Shown here one piece after another: positions 55,107 through 64,000 of a stretch of 64,000 nucleotides of DNA. The DNA lies in contig NZ_CP051516.1 of the NCBI RefSeq assembly GCF_012689525.1, forward strand, positions 2,108,001 to 2,172,000. Reading direction: 5' to 3'. Position 1 is the first letter of the stretch, and the number at the start of each line of letters is the position of its first letter. Made by a program: the position numbers and the translations under genes. This DNA comes from Paraburkholderia aromaticivorans. GTDB taxonomy: Bacteria; Pseudomonadota; Gammaproteobacteria; Burkholderiales; Burkholderiaceae. The notes below the pieces were generated by a model. That model worked only from the letters and a program-made list of their open reading frames with translations, had not been told where the DNA came from and searched no databases.

Positions 55107-56084
55107 CTAGCCGGAAGGGTTCGTCTGACGGCGGTATGGGTTCAGGTGCGGGTGGACGTGTTGCCTTGCGCGCCAATGCGTGGCTAACGACGCGGCGCAG
55201 ATCACGTTGGCCGTCGCGCTTAACGCGTACAGCACGACGAATCCATCGCCGAAAAAATAGGGCGTGGTCGACAACGCCGCGCCTAACACCATGCCGACGT
55301 GATGCGCGACGCCGGGGCAGCTCGCGCTCAATACGCTGGTCGAGTTGCCGCGCAAGTTGACGAGCGCCGGAATCGTCAGGCAGTCGAGAATCAGAAAGAT
55401 CGCGGCCGCGACCGGCGCGAGCGCGGGATTGTCGTTCGCCGCGAGCGCGCCGATTAGCACCGCACGCGCGATGTACAACGCCATCAGCATGCGATTGCCG
55501 CGCGAGCGATCGGCGATCAATGCCAGCGCGCAGACGGCGGCAAGCGTAAGCGCGATTTGCCAGAACGGCCGTGCGCCGCTGACGCCGCAAATCGCAAAGA
55601 GCTGGAAACGGGCGAGACTGCCGCTCGATAGTCCCGCGAGCAAGGCGAGGAGAGCCGTTGCACTTGAAGGAGTCGCCGCCTTGACCGGGGCAGAGTCGTG
55701 CGTGCTGCCGCGATCCACATCGTGACGCGATTCGGCGCTGGCGCGCGGCCGATTGAGCAACATGCCGACGCCCGTCGCGATCATCAGCACGGCAATTGCG
55801 ATGCCGTGCGCCGAACCATTCAAATACGCCGGCACGCTGTTCATTGCGCTGATCGTCACGATGAGCGTTGCGGCGCTCGCCAGCATCGTGGTTCGACCCG
55901 ATGAACGCGACAGCAGCGGCACGCTCATCATGGCCGCCAGCATCAGTGCGCTCATCCATAACGCGGTGGCGTGCCGGCCGAGGCCGGCCTGCAGCAACAG
56001 CGCAGCGCCGCCGCCCGCGAGGCACACGCATGCCGCACTCGCGCACAGCCTGCGCGCCAGAGCGGCGTGCCGTGCACGAGGCAT
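55107..56084 (-). CDS. Multi-span membrane protein, MFS-like, unknown function
   Basis: This protein of about 325 residues has eight or more hydrophobic segments and a hydrophilic loop near residues 120-150 (RPRASAESRHDVDRG) that splits two helix groups. It looks like a reduced major-facilitator protein, but I see no clear family motif. It begins eight bases after the amine oxidase stop and precedes the aldehyde dehydrogenase by 37 bases, so it probably belongs to the amine module as a transporter. No ribosome binding site decides the start; an ATG further upstream inside the amine oxidase gene is possible. Confidence 0.65.
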   Translation of the reverse strand: MPRARHAALARRLCASAACVCLAGGGAALLLQAGLGRHATALWMSALMLAAMMSVPLLSRSSGRTTMLASAATLIVTISAMNSVPAYLNGSAHGIAIAVLMIATGVGMLLNRPRASAESRHDVDRGSTHDSAPVKAATPSSATALLALLAGLSSGSLARFQLFAICGVSGARPFWQIALTLAAVCALALIADRSRGNRMLMALYIARAVLIGALAANDNPALAPVAAAIFLILDCLTIPALVNLRGNSTSVLSASCPGVAHHVGMVLGAALSTTPYFFGDGFVVLYALSATANVICAASLATHWRARQHVHPHLNPYRRQTNPSG

Positions 56085-56091
56085 AACCGGA

Positions 56092-58077
56092 TCAGTGCTT
56101 GCAGCAGCCATGATCCGTGGACTTGCCGTCTTCGACGCTGTTCGGATCACGCTCGGCCGGCAAGTCCATCGTCGGGTTGGCCGAGAAGAAGTTGTTCGGC
56201 TTGAGCATGAAGCCGGCGTACTCCACCGGCATGACCGGGAAGTCCTCGGGCTTGCATACATGCGTGTGGCCGAAGCTATGCCACAGCACGACATCTTCGT
56301 TCTCGATGTTGCGGTTTGCCTCGATATAGCGCGGCAGGCCGTCGCCGCCCGAATGCTGATTCGGATAATCGCCGCTCGCATAGCGCTCAGCCGGATCGAA
56401 CGGCGTGACCCACACGTGACGCGTGGCGAAGCCGCCGCGCTGACGCACCTTCGAACGTTCGTCGGCCAGCATCAGCGGCGAGTCGTTCACGACCAGTTTG
56501 TAGCCCGGATTCGCACCCACGGCATTCTTCACGTTCGGGTTGCTGACCTTCCAGTAGCGTCCCGTGCTGCCGTTCGCGCTACGTGCCGCTTCGCTTTCCG
56601 TTTTCAACACGCGTTTGGTCGTGTCGAACACATTGCCGTACGGATTGTTCTCGCCCATGGGACGTGGCACGAATTCGTGTTCGGTCACCGTGTTGCGCTC
56701 GCCGTCCACCATCATGTGCATGCGAGCGTTGAAGAAGTGCTGGTGAGTCGGGCCGCCGAGGTTCTCGGTGATCATGCCGCCCCACGGATAGGTGTCGCCA
56801 TCGGCCACCGCCGACGTTTGCACAATGCCGGTCAGCTTGCATTCGAGTTGAATCGTGCCGTCCTGATACAGGTACCAGTAGAAGCCGTAGTCGTAGTTGC
56901 CGACTGTGGCGAAGAAGGAAATCACGAGGCGTCGCGAGCGGCGCATTTCGAACACGCCGGTGCGGAATTCATAGTGCTTCCACAGCGTGCCGTAGTCTTC
57001 TTCGTGCATGCAGACGGCGTTCTTCATCACGAACGGATTGCCGAAATCGTCCGCGGACGGAATGTCGAAATAGCGGATCGTGCCGAGGCAATCGCAACCG
57101 AGTTCGAGCTGATTCGCCAGTTTGCCGAGACCGTATTCGCCCGCGTCGAACGCGCTTTTCCAGTAGTGGTTGGTGGTCGGGTCGGAGTAGGGCACGCACA
57201 TTTCCGTGACGCTCGCACGGTAGATGATCGGGCGCGTGCTCTTGCCGTCGTCCCACGACAGTTGATGCAGCACCAGCCCTTCGCGCGGCGTGAAGCCGAC
57301 GCGGAAGTTCCAGTTCTGCCAGTTCACGTGCCAGCCGTCGATCGTGAAGCTCGGGCCGTCGGGCTGGTTGATCGACAGCGGCTTGAGCGTGCTGCGCGGC
57401 TCGCCGAGACTCGGTGTGTCGTAGTTGTGCCTGGCGCGCGGAATCGGAATGATGCGGCCGTCGTCCACCAGTTCGATCACTTTCTTTTCCAGCAGATCGA
57501 CCACGGCCATCACGCCTTCAATTGGGTGCGCATAGCCGTTGTCGGTCAACGTTTCGCGGTAGTAGCTCACGCAACGCACGAGACGCCGGCCGTTTTCGTT
57601 CTCGCGATCGAAGCAGCCTGCCGAGAACGGATCGACCTGGACGCGTTCCAGATCTTTTTCGCTGAGGCCGCGCTTCATGACGGCCACGCGCCATGCTTCG
57701 TCGCTCTTGACGATCTGTTCCGCGTTCATGAAGTCGTCGATCATGATCGGCGGCTGACCGTACGGCGCCTCGCCGAACGGCATCACACGGCGCGCGGCGA
57801 TTTTCTTTTCTCTCAGGTCCACCTCGAATTCGATCGTCGCGCCATTCGTACGATCGATTGCGAGCACGAAGGCCGTGCGCGAAAAATATTCACCGGTCTT
57901 GAATGCCACCACGTCGGCTTTCGGCGGCTCGCGCAATTCGACCATCGGAAAACGTGCGTGCGAGTCGAGTTTTTCCGCGGCTTTCACGAGATCGCACGCA
58001 AGCTGCATTTCTGCGCCGCTCAGCGGATCGAGCGGATGAACGGGGGCGTGAGCGGCTTTCGTGGCATTCGTGTTCAT
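56092..58077 (-). CDS. tynA: Copper-containing primary amine oxidase
   Basis: This 661-residue enzyme oxidises primary amines to aldehydes, ammonia and H2O2. The topaquinone precursor is Tyr395 in the GNYDYGF motif (consensus N-Y-D/E-Y). Copper-binding histidines are in PTHQHFF and in the C-terminal GHTHVCKPEDFP region. There is no signal peptide, so unlike E. coli TynA it seems cytoplasmic, like the Arthrobacter enzymes. The last residues (STDHGCCKH) form a small Cys/His-rich tail that might bind metal. ACGGGA precedes the ATG at 58077. It is divergent from an AraC regulator. Substrates are probably aromatic amines such as phenylethylamine or tyramine. Confidence 0.93.
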   Translation of the reverse strand: MNTNATKAAHAPVHPLDPLSGAEMQLACDLVKAAEKLDSHARFPMVELREPPKADVVAFKTGEYFSRTAFVLAIDRTNGATIEFEVDLREKKIAARRVMPFGEAPYGQPPIMIDDFMNAEQIVKSDEAWRVAVMKRGLSEKDLERVQVDPFSAGCFDRENENGRRLVRCVSYYRETLTDNGYAHPIEGVMAVVDLLEKKVIELVDDGRIIPIPRARHNYDTPSLGEPRSTLKPLSINQPDGPSFTIDGWHVNWQNWNFRVGFTPREGLVLHQLSWDDGKSTRPIIYRASVTEMCVPYSDPTTNHYWKSAFDAGEYGLGKLANQLELGCDCLGTIRYFDIPSADDFGNPFVMKNAVCMHEEDYGTLWKHYEFRTGVFEMRRSRRLVISFFATVGNYDYGFYWYLYQDGTIQLECKLTGIVQTSAVADGDTYPWGGMITENLGGPTHQHFFNARMHMMVDGERNTVTEHEFVPRPMGENNPYGNVFDTTKRVLKTESEAARSANGSTGRYWKVSNPNVKNAVGANPGYKLVVNDSPLMLADERSKVRQRGGFATRHVWVTPFDPAERYASGDYPNQHSGGDGLPRYIEANRNIENEDVVLWHSFGHTHVCKPEDFPVMPVEYAGFMLKPNNFFSANPTMDLPAERDPNSVEDGKSTDHGCCKH

Positions 58078-58172
58078 AAGATTCCCGTAAGGAGTTGCTG
58101 GACCGGACAGCGTGCTCGCGAAGTCATTGAGGCGCGGCGAACGCTGAGTCGATGGCAAATCGTAGGAACCCA

Positions 58173-58203
58173 ATAATATTTTCGCGCTTGCGTATCGCGC
58201 CAA
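58173..58203 (-). promoter_or_regulatory. Candidate tynA promoter
   Basis: On the - strand TTGGCG (58203-58198) and TATTAT (58178-58173) could be -35 and -10 elements, with a long 19-base spacer that would need an activator. The AraC regulator encoded divergently is the natural candidate. This is a weak match found by eye. Confidence 0.3.
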
Positions 58204-58275
58204 ATGAACGATAAAGTGCGCCAAGAGCACTGACTCGAGCAACCATCAGCGAAGACTGGAGAGGAGACGCTCAGC

Positions 58276-59280
58276 ATGAAAAAAGTCACGCTCAACGGCA
58301 GTTTCCCGATGATCCGCGCCGCGGTCATGGGGCCGGTTGTGCGCGCACTCGATGCATCCGGCGCGCAATGCGACGCGCTGCTGGAGGAGTTCGGGATGAG
58401 CCGCAAGCTCCTGTCGAATCCGTATGAAATTCTGCCGCTTACGCGCTACGTAGCGGCGTTCGAGCGTGCCGCCGAGGTACTTGGCGAGTCCGCGCTCGGC
58501 CTGCGCTTAGGCAGTGAATTGCAGTTGACGGAACTCGGGCCGGCGGGTCTGGTGTTTCTTTCATCGCCCACTTTGAACGCGGCCATGCGCAAGTTCGTGC
58601 TCGCGCTAGCGTCGTGGCAAAACACCACGACCTGCGAATTGCTGCGCGACGACGAGTGGCCGATCTGGACCTACCAGATCGCTAGTCCGCAAATCTGGCC
58701 GCGCCGGCAGGATGCGGAATACAGCCTCTCGACCATGTGCCACATGGTGCGCCTCGTGCGCGGCGCGGCGTGGAATCCGGTCGAAGTGCATTTCGAACAT
58801 GCCGCGCCCGCCGATCTCAAACCGTATGCGCGCATCTTTCGCGTGCCGGTGCGCTTTCAGCAGCCTTTCAATGGCTTGATTCTGCGACCGCAGGATCTCG
58901 ACGCTTCGCTAAAAAGCGCCGACTCGCAAATGGCGCGCATGATGGAGCGCCACGCCACCGATCTGATCGCGCGGGATGCGATGCCGCACAGCATTGCCGA
59001 GCAGGTTCGCGATCTGGTGACGCGGCGGCTCGCGCACGAAAAGCTGATCGTCGCCGACATTGCGAAGGATCTCGGTCTCTCGCATCGCTCGTTGCAACGG
59101 CACCTCGCGCAAGAGGGCACTTCTGTGCGGCAGATCGTGCGTGAGGAACGGCAGCGCAGCGTCGAAGGCCTGCTCGAACGGGAAGAACTCACCAATGCCG
59201 CGATCGCACGCGCCGTCGGTTATGCGGATGCCACTGTCTTGTGGCGCGCCACGCGTAGCTGGAAGAAAAATAAGGCGTGA
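58276..59280 (+). CDS. AraC family regulator
   Basis: This 334-residue regulator has an N-terminal effector domain of the arabinose-binding type (RYVAAFERAAEVLGESALGLRLG, ELGPAGLVFLSSPTL) and a C-terminal double helix-turn-helix (VADIAKDLGLSHRSLQRHL, then NAAIARAVGYAD). GGAGAGGAG precedes the ATG. It is divergent from the amine oxidase operon with 198 bases between, so it most likely activates that operon in response to the amine or aldehyde. It differs in its N-terminal domain from what I recall of E. coli FeaR, so it is not named so. Confidence 0.88.
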   Translation: MKKVTLNGSFPMIRAAVMGPVVRALDASGAQCDALLEEFGMSRKLLSNPYEILPLTRYVAAFERAAEVLGESALGLRLGSELQLTELGPAGLVFLSSPTLNAAMRKFVLALASWQNTTTCELLRDDEWPIWTYQIASPQIWPRRQDAEYSLSTMCHMVRLVRGAAWNPVEVHFEHAAPADLKPYARIFRVPVRFQQPFNGLILRPQDLDASLKSADSQMARMMERHATDLIARDAMPHSIAEQVRDLVTRRLAHEKLIVADIAKDLGLSHRSLQRHLAQEGTSVRQIVREERQRSVEGLLEREELTNAAIARAVGYADATVLWRATRSWKKNKA

Positions 59281-59542
59281 CGTGGTCGCATTTTCTTTCA
59301 ACCTGAAAGTATCGTATGGAAATAGTTCAGGTTCCTAAATATTTGCCGCAAACGGCCGTATTCGGGCTTCCCCGCATTGGCGCAAATTATCGAAAATTTG
59401 GCGCGGTTCGCGAAGTCGCTTTATTTTTTAGCTACCTACCATGCGCTCACACCGAAGCATCGGAGATCGGTCAAGCGAGCGTCTGGATCAGCAGTGCAGG
59501 GTTCAGGCGAGTCCCAGACTAGCCAACACAACAGAGGCAGCG

Positions 59543-60994
59543 ATGAGTGAACCCTATTCTCCGACCCGAGCGGTCGACGCGGAGAACCCCGTGGAATTAA
59601 AAGGCAATACGCTGGGCTTATGGCAGATCGTGTTCCTGGTGATTTCGGCGGCCGCGCCGCTGACCGGCATGCTCGGCGCGGTTCCGCCCGCGATCAGTCT
59701 GGGCAACGGCGCGGGCATTCCGGGCGCGTTCGTGATTGCCGGCGTGGTGCTGCTGATTTTTAGCGTGGGCTTTGCGTCGATGAGCCGGCATGTGGTGCGC
59801 GCCGGTGCGTTTTACGCGTACATCACCGCCGGACTCGGGCGGCCGTTGGGCATGGCTGGCGCGCTCGTCGCGCTGATGTCGTACACCTTCATCCAGATCG
59901 CGCTGTACGGACTGTTTGGTTTCTTCTGCACGGTGATCCTCTCGCCGCTCTTGCATACCGCGTTGCCCTGGTACGGGTATTCGCTGATCTGCGTGGCCGT
60001 GGTGCAATTCACCGGCATTCGCGGTATCGATCTGAATAGCCGCCTGCTCGGCGTGCTGATGTGCCTCGAACTGGGCATTCTGCTGGTGCTCGCCATCGCG
60101 ATCGTCGTGCATGGCGGCGGACCGAACGGCCTCACGCTCGCGCCGTTCACACCGCAGCATGTGTTCAGCGGCCACCTCGGCATTGCGGTGATGTTCGCCT
60201 TTGCCTCGTTCATCGGCTTCGAAGCGACCGCGATATACGGTAAGGAATGTCGCGATCCGAAGGTGACGGTGCCGCGCGCCACGTATGTATCCGTGATGCT
60301 GATTCTCGTGTTCTTCGCCTTCGTCACGTGGACCATTGTTTGTGCGTACGGCCTCGCCGATGTGGTCTCGGTCGCGACGAAACAACCCGGCGATTTCTGG
60401 TTCATTCAGTCCGGCAAATATCTGGGCGGCGCAGTGACGACGGTGATGAGCTTCCTGCTGCTCAGCAGTATCTTCGCGAGCCTGTTGTCGTTTCATAACA
60501 CGCTGGTGCGTTATATCCACGCGCTGAGTCTTGAAGGCATCCTGCCGCAAGTCCTCAACCGTGTGCATGAAAAATATCGGTCGCCGTATATGGCGAGCTA
60601 TCTGCAGACGCTCTCCGTGTGCGTGCTGCTCGGCCTCTTTATCGCTGCGGGCAGCGACGTGTTCAACATCGTGTTTAGCTGGAGTTCGGCGCTCGGCACG
60701 ATCGGCATTGTGATGTTGCAGGCGGTGACGAGTTTTTCGGTGATCGCGTACTTCCACAAGACGCGTAAGGACACGCGCGTGTGGCATTCGTTGGTCGCGC
60801 CGCTGGTGGGTGGTTTGGGCCTGTTGTATATCGGCGTGATTCTGGTGCGCAACCTCGACGCGCTCAGCGGCTCCGATAGTCCGATCGTCAAATCGTTTCC
60901 CTGGATCGTGTTCACGGTGGCGCTGGTCGGCGTGCTGATCGGTCTCATCCTGCGCAAGAAACGCCCGGATATTTACGCACGCTTCGGCCAGTAA
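59543..60994 (+). CDS. APC family amino acid/amine permease
   Basis: This 483-residue inner-membrane permease has twelve membrane segments. The APC start (GLWQIVFLVISAAAPLTGMLGAVPPAI) and the FASFIGFEATAIYGKE segment of helix 6 are typical. The ATG at 59543 has GAGG upstream; the open frame extends about 34 codons further without family similarity. Lying downstream of the AraC regulator and before a porin, it may import the amine used by the oxidase. The 262-base gap before it has no gene and should hold its promoter. Confidence 0.88.
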   Translation: MSEPYSPTRAVDAENPVELKGNTLGLWQIVFLVISAAAPLTGMLGAVPPAISLGNGAGIPGAFVIAGVVLLIFSVGFASMSRHVVRAGAFYAYITAGLGRPLGMAGALVALMSYTFIQIALYGLFGFFCTVILSPLLHTALPWYGYSLICVAVVQFTGIRGIDLNSRLLGVLMCLELGILLVLAIAIVVHGGGPNGLTLAPFTPQHVFSGHLGIAVMFAFASFIGFEATAIYGKECRDPKVTVPRATYVSVMLILVFFAFVTWTIVCAYGLADVVSVATKQPGDFWFIQSGKYLGGAVTTVMSFLLLSSIFASLLSFHNTLVRYIHALSLEGILPQVLNRVHEKYRSPYMASYLQTLSVCVLLGLFIAAGSDVFNIVFSWSSALGTIGIVMLQAVTSFSVIAYFHKTRKDTRVWHSLVAPLVGGLGLLYIGVILVRNLDALSGSDSPIVKSFPWIVFTVALVGVLIGLILRKKRPDIYARFGQ

Positions 60995-61060
60995 GAGCGA
61001 ACCGCGCGAATCGCGCCAACCGCGCGACAACCACCTACCTCACTTCTCGACAAGACAATC

Positions 61061-62275
61061 ATGGCAGACACTTTCGTCAAGCGCTCGGCGCTTGCGCTGG
61101 CCGCGTTCGGCCTTTCGATGGGCGCGCACGCGCAATCTTCGGTGACGCTTTACGGCACGGTCGACGCCGGCCTCATCTACACAAGCAACCAGCAGACGAC
61201 GCTCGCCAACGGCAGCACCAACGGACATGCGAACTATCAACTCGGGGGCGGCAATCTGGTGCCGTCGCGCTGGGGCTTGATGGGTACGGAGGACATCGGC
61301 GGCGGCACGACGGTCAACTTCGCGTTGGAGAACAGTTTTCTGATCGGCAGCGGCGCGATGCTGCAATCGAATACGCTGTTCAATCGCAATGCGTGGGTCG
61401 GTTTGAATAACGCCACGTATGGCGCGCTGACGTTCGGCCGTCAATACGATCCGTTCTCGGATTACATGGGTGCGTATGCGTCGAGCAATAATTGGGCGAC
61501 GCTGTACGGTTCGCATTTCGGCGACGTCGACAATCTGAACGAGGCGTTCAACTTCAACAATTCGATCAAGTACATCAGTCCGAGTTTTGGTGGATTGACG
61601 GTTGGGGGATTGTTCAGCCTGGGCGGCGTGGCGGGGAATTTTTCGCAGAACAAGGGCTGGGCGTTGGCGGCGAATTACGCGCAGGGGCCGTTGTCGTTGA
61701 GCGCGGGGTATCTGGAATTGAATCAGCCATTGCAGGCGGCGCTGGGGGGCACGAGTGGGTATATCGGTGACTTCAGTTGTGCGAACGCGGACGCGTCCTA
61801 TTGTCTGTTGCAGGATGCAAGCAAGGTGCGGATATTTGGGGCAGGGGGCTCGTATTCATTCGGCAAGGCGAATGTAGCGGTGACTTATACGCATACGCGG
61901 CTGTCGCAGAGTCAGTACTTTGCGAGCGCGGCGCGGCCTGCTGGCGCTGATGTTTCATTCGATATCGCCGAGTTGAACACCACCTATGCGCTCGCGCCGG
62001 ATTTGCAGCTTGGGCTGGCTTATATTTTCAACGATGTTAAGCCGAGTGGAAGTGGCTCGACCCGCGTGCATCAGATCAATCTCGGCGCGGTGTATAGCTT
62101 GTCGAAGCGGACTGCCGTTTATGCTGTGGCGATTGGGCAGAAGTCTTCTGGTGCCGGGTTAGGGGTTGATCCGGTGACCGGGGCGAGTGAGAACCTGGCG
62201 CAGATTCCGAACGTGGTGAATTCGGATACGGATCGGCAGGTTTCCGTGGTTCTGGGCTTGCGGCATAATTTTTGA
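61061..62275 (+). CDS. Gram-negative porin (Porin_4)
   Basis: This 404-residue outer-membrane porin has a signal peptide ending AHAQ, the mature start SSVTLYGTVDAGLIY, conserved NAWVGLNN and FGRQYDPFSDYMG segments, and the C-terminal LGLRHNF with terminal phenylalanine. It follows the APC permease by 66 bases, so outer- and inner-membrane uptake of the same compound may be co-expressed. Its stop lies two bases from that of the convergent LysR gene. From about 61,560 onward the codon use is somewhat less GC-biased than in neighbours. Confidence 0.9.
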   Translation: MADTFVKRSALALAAFGLSMGAHAQSSVTLYGTVDAGLIYTSNQQTTLANGSTNGHANYQLGGGNLVPSRWGLMGTEDIGGGTTVNFALENSFLIGSGAMLQSNTLFNRNAWVGLNNATYGALTFGRQYDPFSDYMGAYASSNNWATLYGSHFGDVDNLNEAFNFNNSIKYISPSFGGLTVGGLFSLGGVAGNFSQNKGWALAANYAQGPLSLSAGYLELNQPLQAALGGTSGYIGDFSCANADASYCLLQDASKVRIFGAGGSYSFGKANVAVTYTHTRLSQSQYFASAARPAGADVSFDIAELNTTYALAPDLQLGLAYIFNDVKPSGSGSTRVHQINLGAVYSLSKRTAVYAVAIGQKSSGAGLGVDPVTGASENLAQIPNVVNSDTDRQVSVVLGLRHNF

Positions 62276-62277
62276 AA

Positions 62278-63174
62278 TCACCCTTTGAACGTCGCCTGCT
62301 CCAGAATCATGTTGTAGAGCGCCTGCGCGGCAGGTGACAACTGCGCGGTCTTGCGCGCCACGAGCACGAGCGTACGCGACACGACGGGATGCGTGAGTTC
62401 GACAATGCGCACCGTCGGATACGCGCCCTTCTGCAACGCAAGCGCCGGCACCACGGCCGCGCCCACACCTTGGGCGACCAACCCGACGGCCGTCGAACTG
62501 CGTTGCACTTCGTAGAACGAGCGCAGCGCCAGTTGGCTCGGCTCCAGCGCGACGTCCAGCAATGCACGGTTGCCGCTCACCTCGCCGGCAAAGATCAGTG
62601 GATACGATTGCAACTGCTGCCAGGCGATGCGGCGCCGCTTCGCCAGTGGATGATCCTGATGGCAGATCAGAACATAGCGGTCCTCCGTGAGCGGCACGCT
62701 CGCCAGATCGGGATGATGCTCGCGCGCGATGTTGATGCCGAATTCGACTTCCCGGCGCAGCACGGCCGCTTCCACCGCGGACGACGCGTGATCGAGAATC
62801 CTGATGCGGTTATGCGGATAACTCGCCGAATACGCCTGCAGAATGCGTGGCAAATACTGCACGCCGACCGTCGGCACGCAGGCGATGGACACATCGCCGC
62901 GACGCGCCACGCCCGTCTCGCGGATTTCGACCAGCGCATCGGCGAGTTCGCCGAGCAATCGGCGCGCTTGCGGCAGAAAACTGCGCCCGATTTCGGTGAG
63001 CGCCATGGAGCGCGTGGTCCGCTCGATCAGCGTGACGCCGAGATAGGTTTCGAGCTTGCGCAGACGCTGCGTAATAGCCGTTTGCGTGACGTGCAACGAA
63101 TCGGCGGCGCTCTGGAAGCTGCCGCGATCCGCGATGGCGACGAACGCCTGAACGCCGAGCGTGTCGATTTTCAT
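62278..63174 (-). CDS. LysR family regulator
   Basis: This 298-residue regulator begins with the winged helix (VQAFVAIADRGSFQSAADSLHVTQTAITQRLRKLE) and has a C-terminal substrate-binding domain (FGINIAREHHPDLAS, ending in the usual LSPAAQALYNMI). It is divergent from the tam gene and convergent with the porin. The target and ligand are unknown. No strong ribosome binding site is visible before the ATG at 63174. Confidence 0.88.
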   Translation of the reverse strand: MKIDTLGVQAFVAIADRGSFQSAADSLHVTQTAITQRLRKLETYLGVTLIERTTRSMALTEIGRSFLPQARRLLGELADALVEIRETGVARRGDVSIACVPTVGVQYLPRILQAYSASYPHNRIRILDHASSAVEAAVLRREVEFGINIAREHHPDLASVPLTEDRYVLICHQDHPLAKRRRIAWQQLQSYPLIFAGEVSGNRALLDVALEPSQLALRSFYEVQRSSTAVGLVAQGVGAAVVPALALQKGAYPTVRIVELTHPVVSRTLVLVARKTAQLSPAAQALYNMILEQATFKG

Positions 63175-63319
63175 TAGAAAAATTGAGGAATCGGAGAGAT
63201 AAATTCATTTTACTCCGCGCGTCGTGCCGCCGAGAATGGGCGGATTGGATCGGTTGGGAGGCCGCGCAGTTCAGATCGGCCGTTACCGGTCCGGCCACCC
63301 CGAACACAAGGAGTCTCAG

Positions 63320-64000
63320 ATGACGTCGAACAAGGATTGGCACGCGAAGCAGTACGTGTTGTTCGAAAACGAGCGCACGCGTCCGGTTAGGGATCTGCTG
63401 GCGGCCGTGCCGACGGCGGATGTGAAGACCGCGGTGGACATCGGCTGCGGCCCCGGCAACTCGACCGAGACGCTCGCCGCGCGCGTGCCGGGCGCGGCGG
63501 TCAGCGGCATGGACAGTTCGCCGGACATGATCGCGGCGGCCCGCCAGCGCCTGCCGCAATTCCAGTTCGACGTGAGCGACATTGCCACGTGGGACGCGCC
63601 GGGACCCTACGACCTGATCCTCGCCAATGCGGTGTTGCAATGGGTGCCCAACCACGATCGGCTGTTTCCGTCGCTCGTCGGGAAGCTCGCGCCGGGCGGC
63701 AGCCTCGCCGTGCAGATGCCGGACAATCTCGACGAACCCGCGCACCGTCTGCTGCGCGAGATTGCTGCCGACGGCCCGTGGGCGCACAAGCTCAAAGGTA
63801 TCGAGCGCACCATGCGCTACGGCGCCGGCTGGTATTACGCGTTGCTCGAACCGCTGTGTGCGCGGGTCGACGTGTGGCGCACCGTCTACCACCACCCGCT
63901 CGCGGGTGGCGCGGACGCGGTGGTCGAATGGTTCAAGGGCAGCGCGCTGCGGCCGTTCCTCGCCGAACTCGACGACGCGGAGCAAGCCGCTTTCCTGGGG
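63320..64000 (+). CDS. tam: Trans-aconitate 2-methyltransferase (partial, runs off the window)
   Basis: The first 227 codons of this gene are present and the frame stays open to the window end. The product is a SAM-dependent methyltransferase with motif I DIGCGPGNSTETLA near residue 42, then MDSSPDM, ANAVLQWVPNHDRLFPSL and LAVQMPDNLDEPAHRLLRE, which match Tam closely. The enzyme methylates trans-aconitate, removing an inhibitor of aconitase. AAGGAG precedes the ATG. It is divergent from a LysR gene. Confidence 0.93.
   Translation, partial: MTSNKDWHAKQYVLFENERTRPVRDLLAAVPTADVKTAVDIGCGPGNSTETLAARVPGAAVSGMDSSPDMIAAARQRLPQFQFDVSDIATWDAPGPYDLILANAVLQWVPNHDRLFPSLVGKLAPGGSLAVQMPDNLDEPAHRLLREIAADGPWAHKLKGIERTMRYGAGWYYALLEPLCARVDVWRTVYHHPLAGGADAVVEWFKGSALRPFLAELDDAEQAAFLG

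Overview
The window looks like a chromosome segment of a Burkholderia-group betaproteobacterium, most likely Paraburkholderia. The evidence is the high GC content with strong third-position bias, a cepacian-type exopolysaccharide locus in bce order, two Burkholderia-type Porin_4 porins, and a nitrate reductase fused to a sulfite-reductase-type flavoprotein. I see no tRNA, rRNA, CRISPR array, insertion sequence or phage gene.

1-26.8 kb: exopolysaccharide (cepacian-like) locus. A + strand run (about 0.5-13.8 kb) matches bceB to bceK: priming sugar-phosphate transferase, UDP-glucose dehydrogenase, phosphatase, outer-membrane export lipoprotein, Wzc-type tyrosine kinase, glycosyltransferases and polymerase. 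Two hairpins separate it from a convergent - strand run (acyltransferase, SGNH esterase, GDP-mannose dehydratase). Next come a secreted beta-propeller protein, the flippase, a double glycosyltransferase, a second acyltransferase (-), a 47-residue membrane peptide and galU. The bce-I and bce-II blocks known as separate clusters in the B. cepacia complex are therefore contiguous here. bceA and a GDP-rhamnose reductase gene are not in the window.

26.8-32.5 kb: housekeeping and signalling genes. These are malate synthase G with a GlcG-like gene, a MOSC protein, and a receiver-only response regulator divergent from a GAF histidine kinase.

32.6-43.6 kb: nitrate assimilation. cobA (siroheme synthesis) is divergent from nirB-nirD-nasA (fused to a CysJ-like reductase), followed by a NarK-type transporter and a small soluble receptor-like protein. 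The 685-bp cobA/nirB spacer is the most interesting part of the window. Each direction has a sigma-54-like promoter and a leader containing two hexaloop hairpins (loop A at position 1, G at position 4). The second hairpin overlaps an intrinsic terminator. This is the architecture of an ANTAR (NasT/NasR-type) antitermination leader, present twice back to back. A third sigma-54-like promoter precedes the transporter.

43.7-53.5 kb: a MgtC-like protein, an SRPBCC/ArsR pair with an inverted repeat around the ribosome binding site, a porin, and a catabolic operon (aldehyde dehydrogenase, MFS transporter, enolase-superfamily enzyme, GMC oxidoreductase) with a LysR regulator.

53.6-64 kb: an aromatic-amine (phenylethylamine-like) module with copper amine oxidase, phenylacetaldehyde-dehydrogenase-like enzyme, AraC regulator, APC permease and porin. 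It is followed by a LysR regulator and the start of a trans-aconitate methyltransferase gene that runs off the window.
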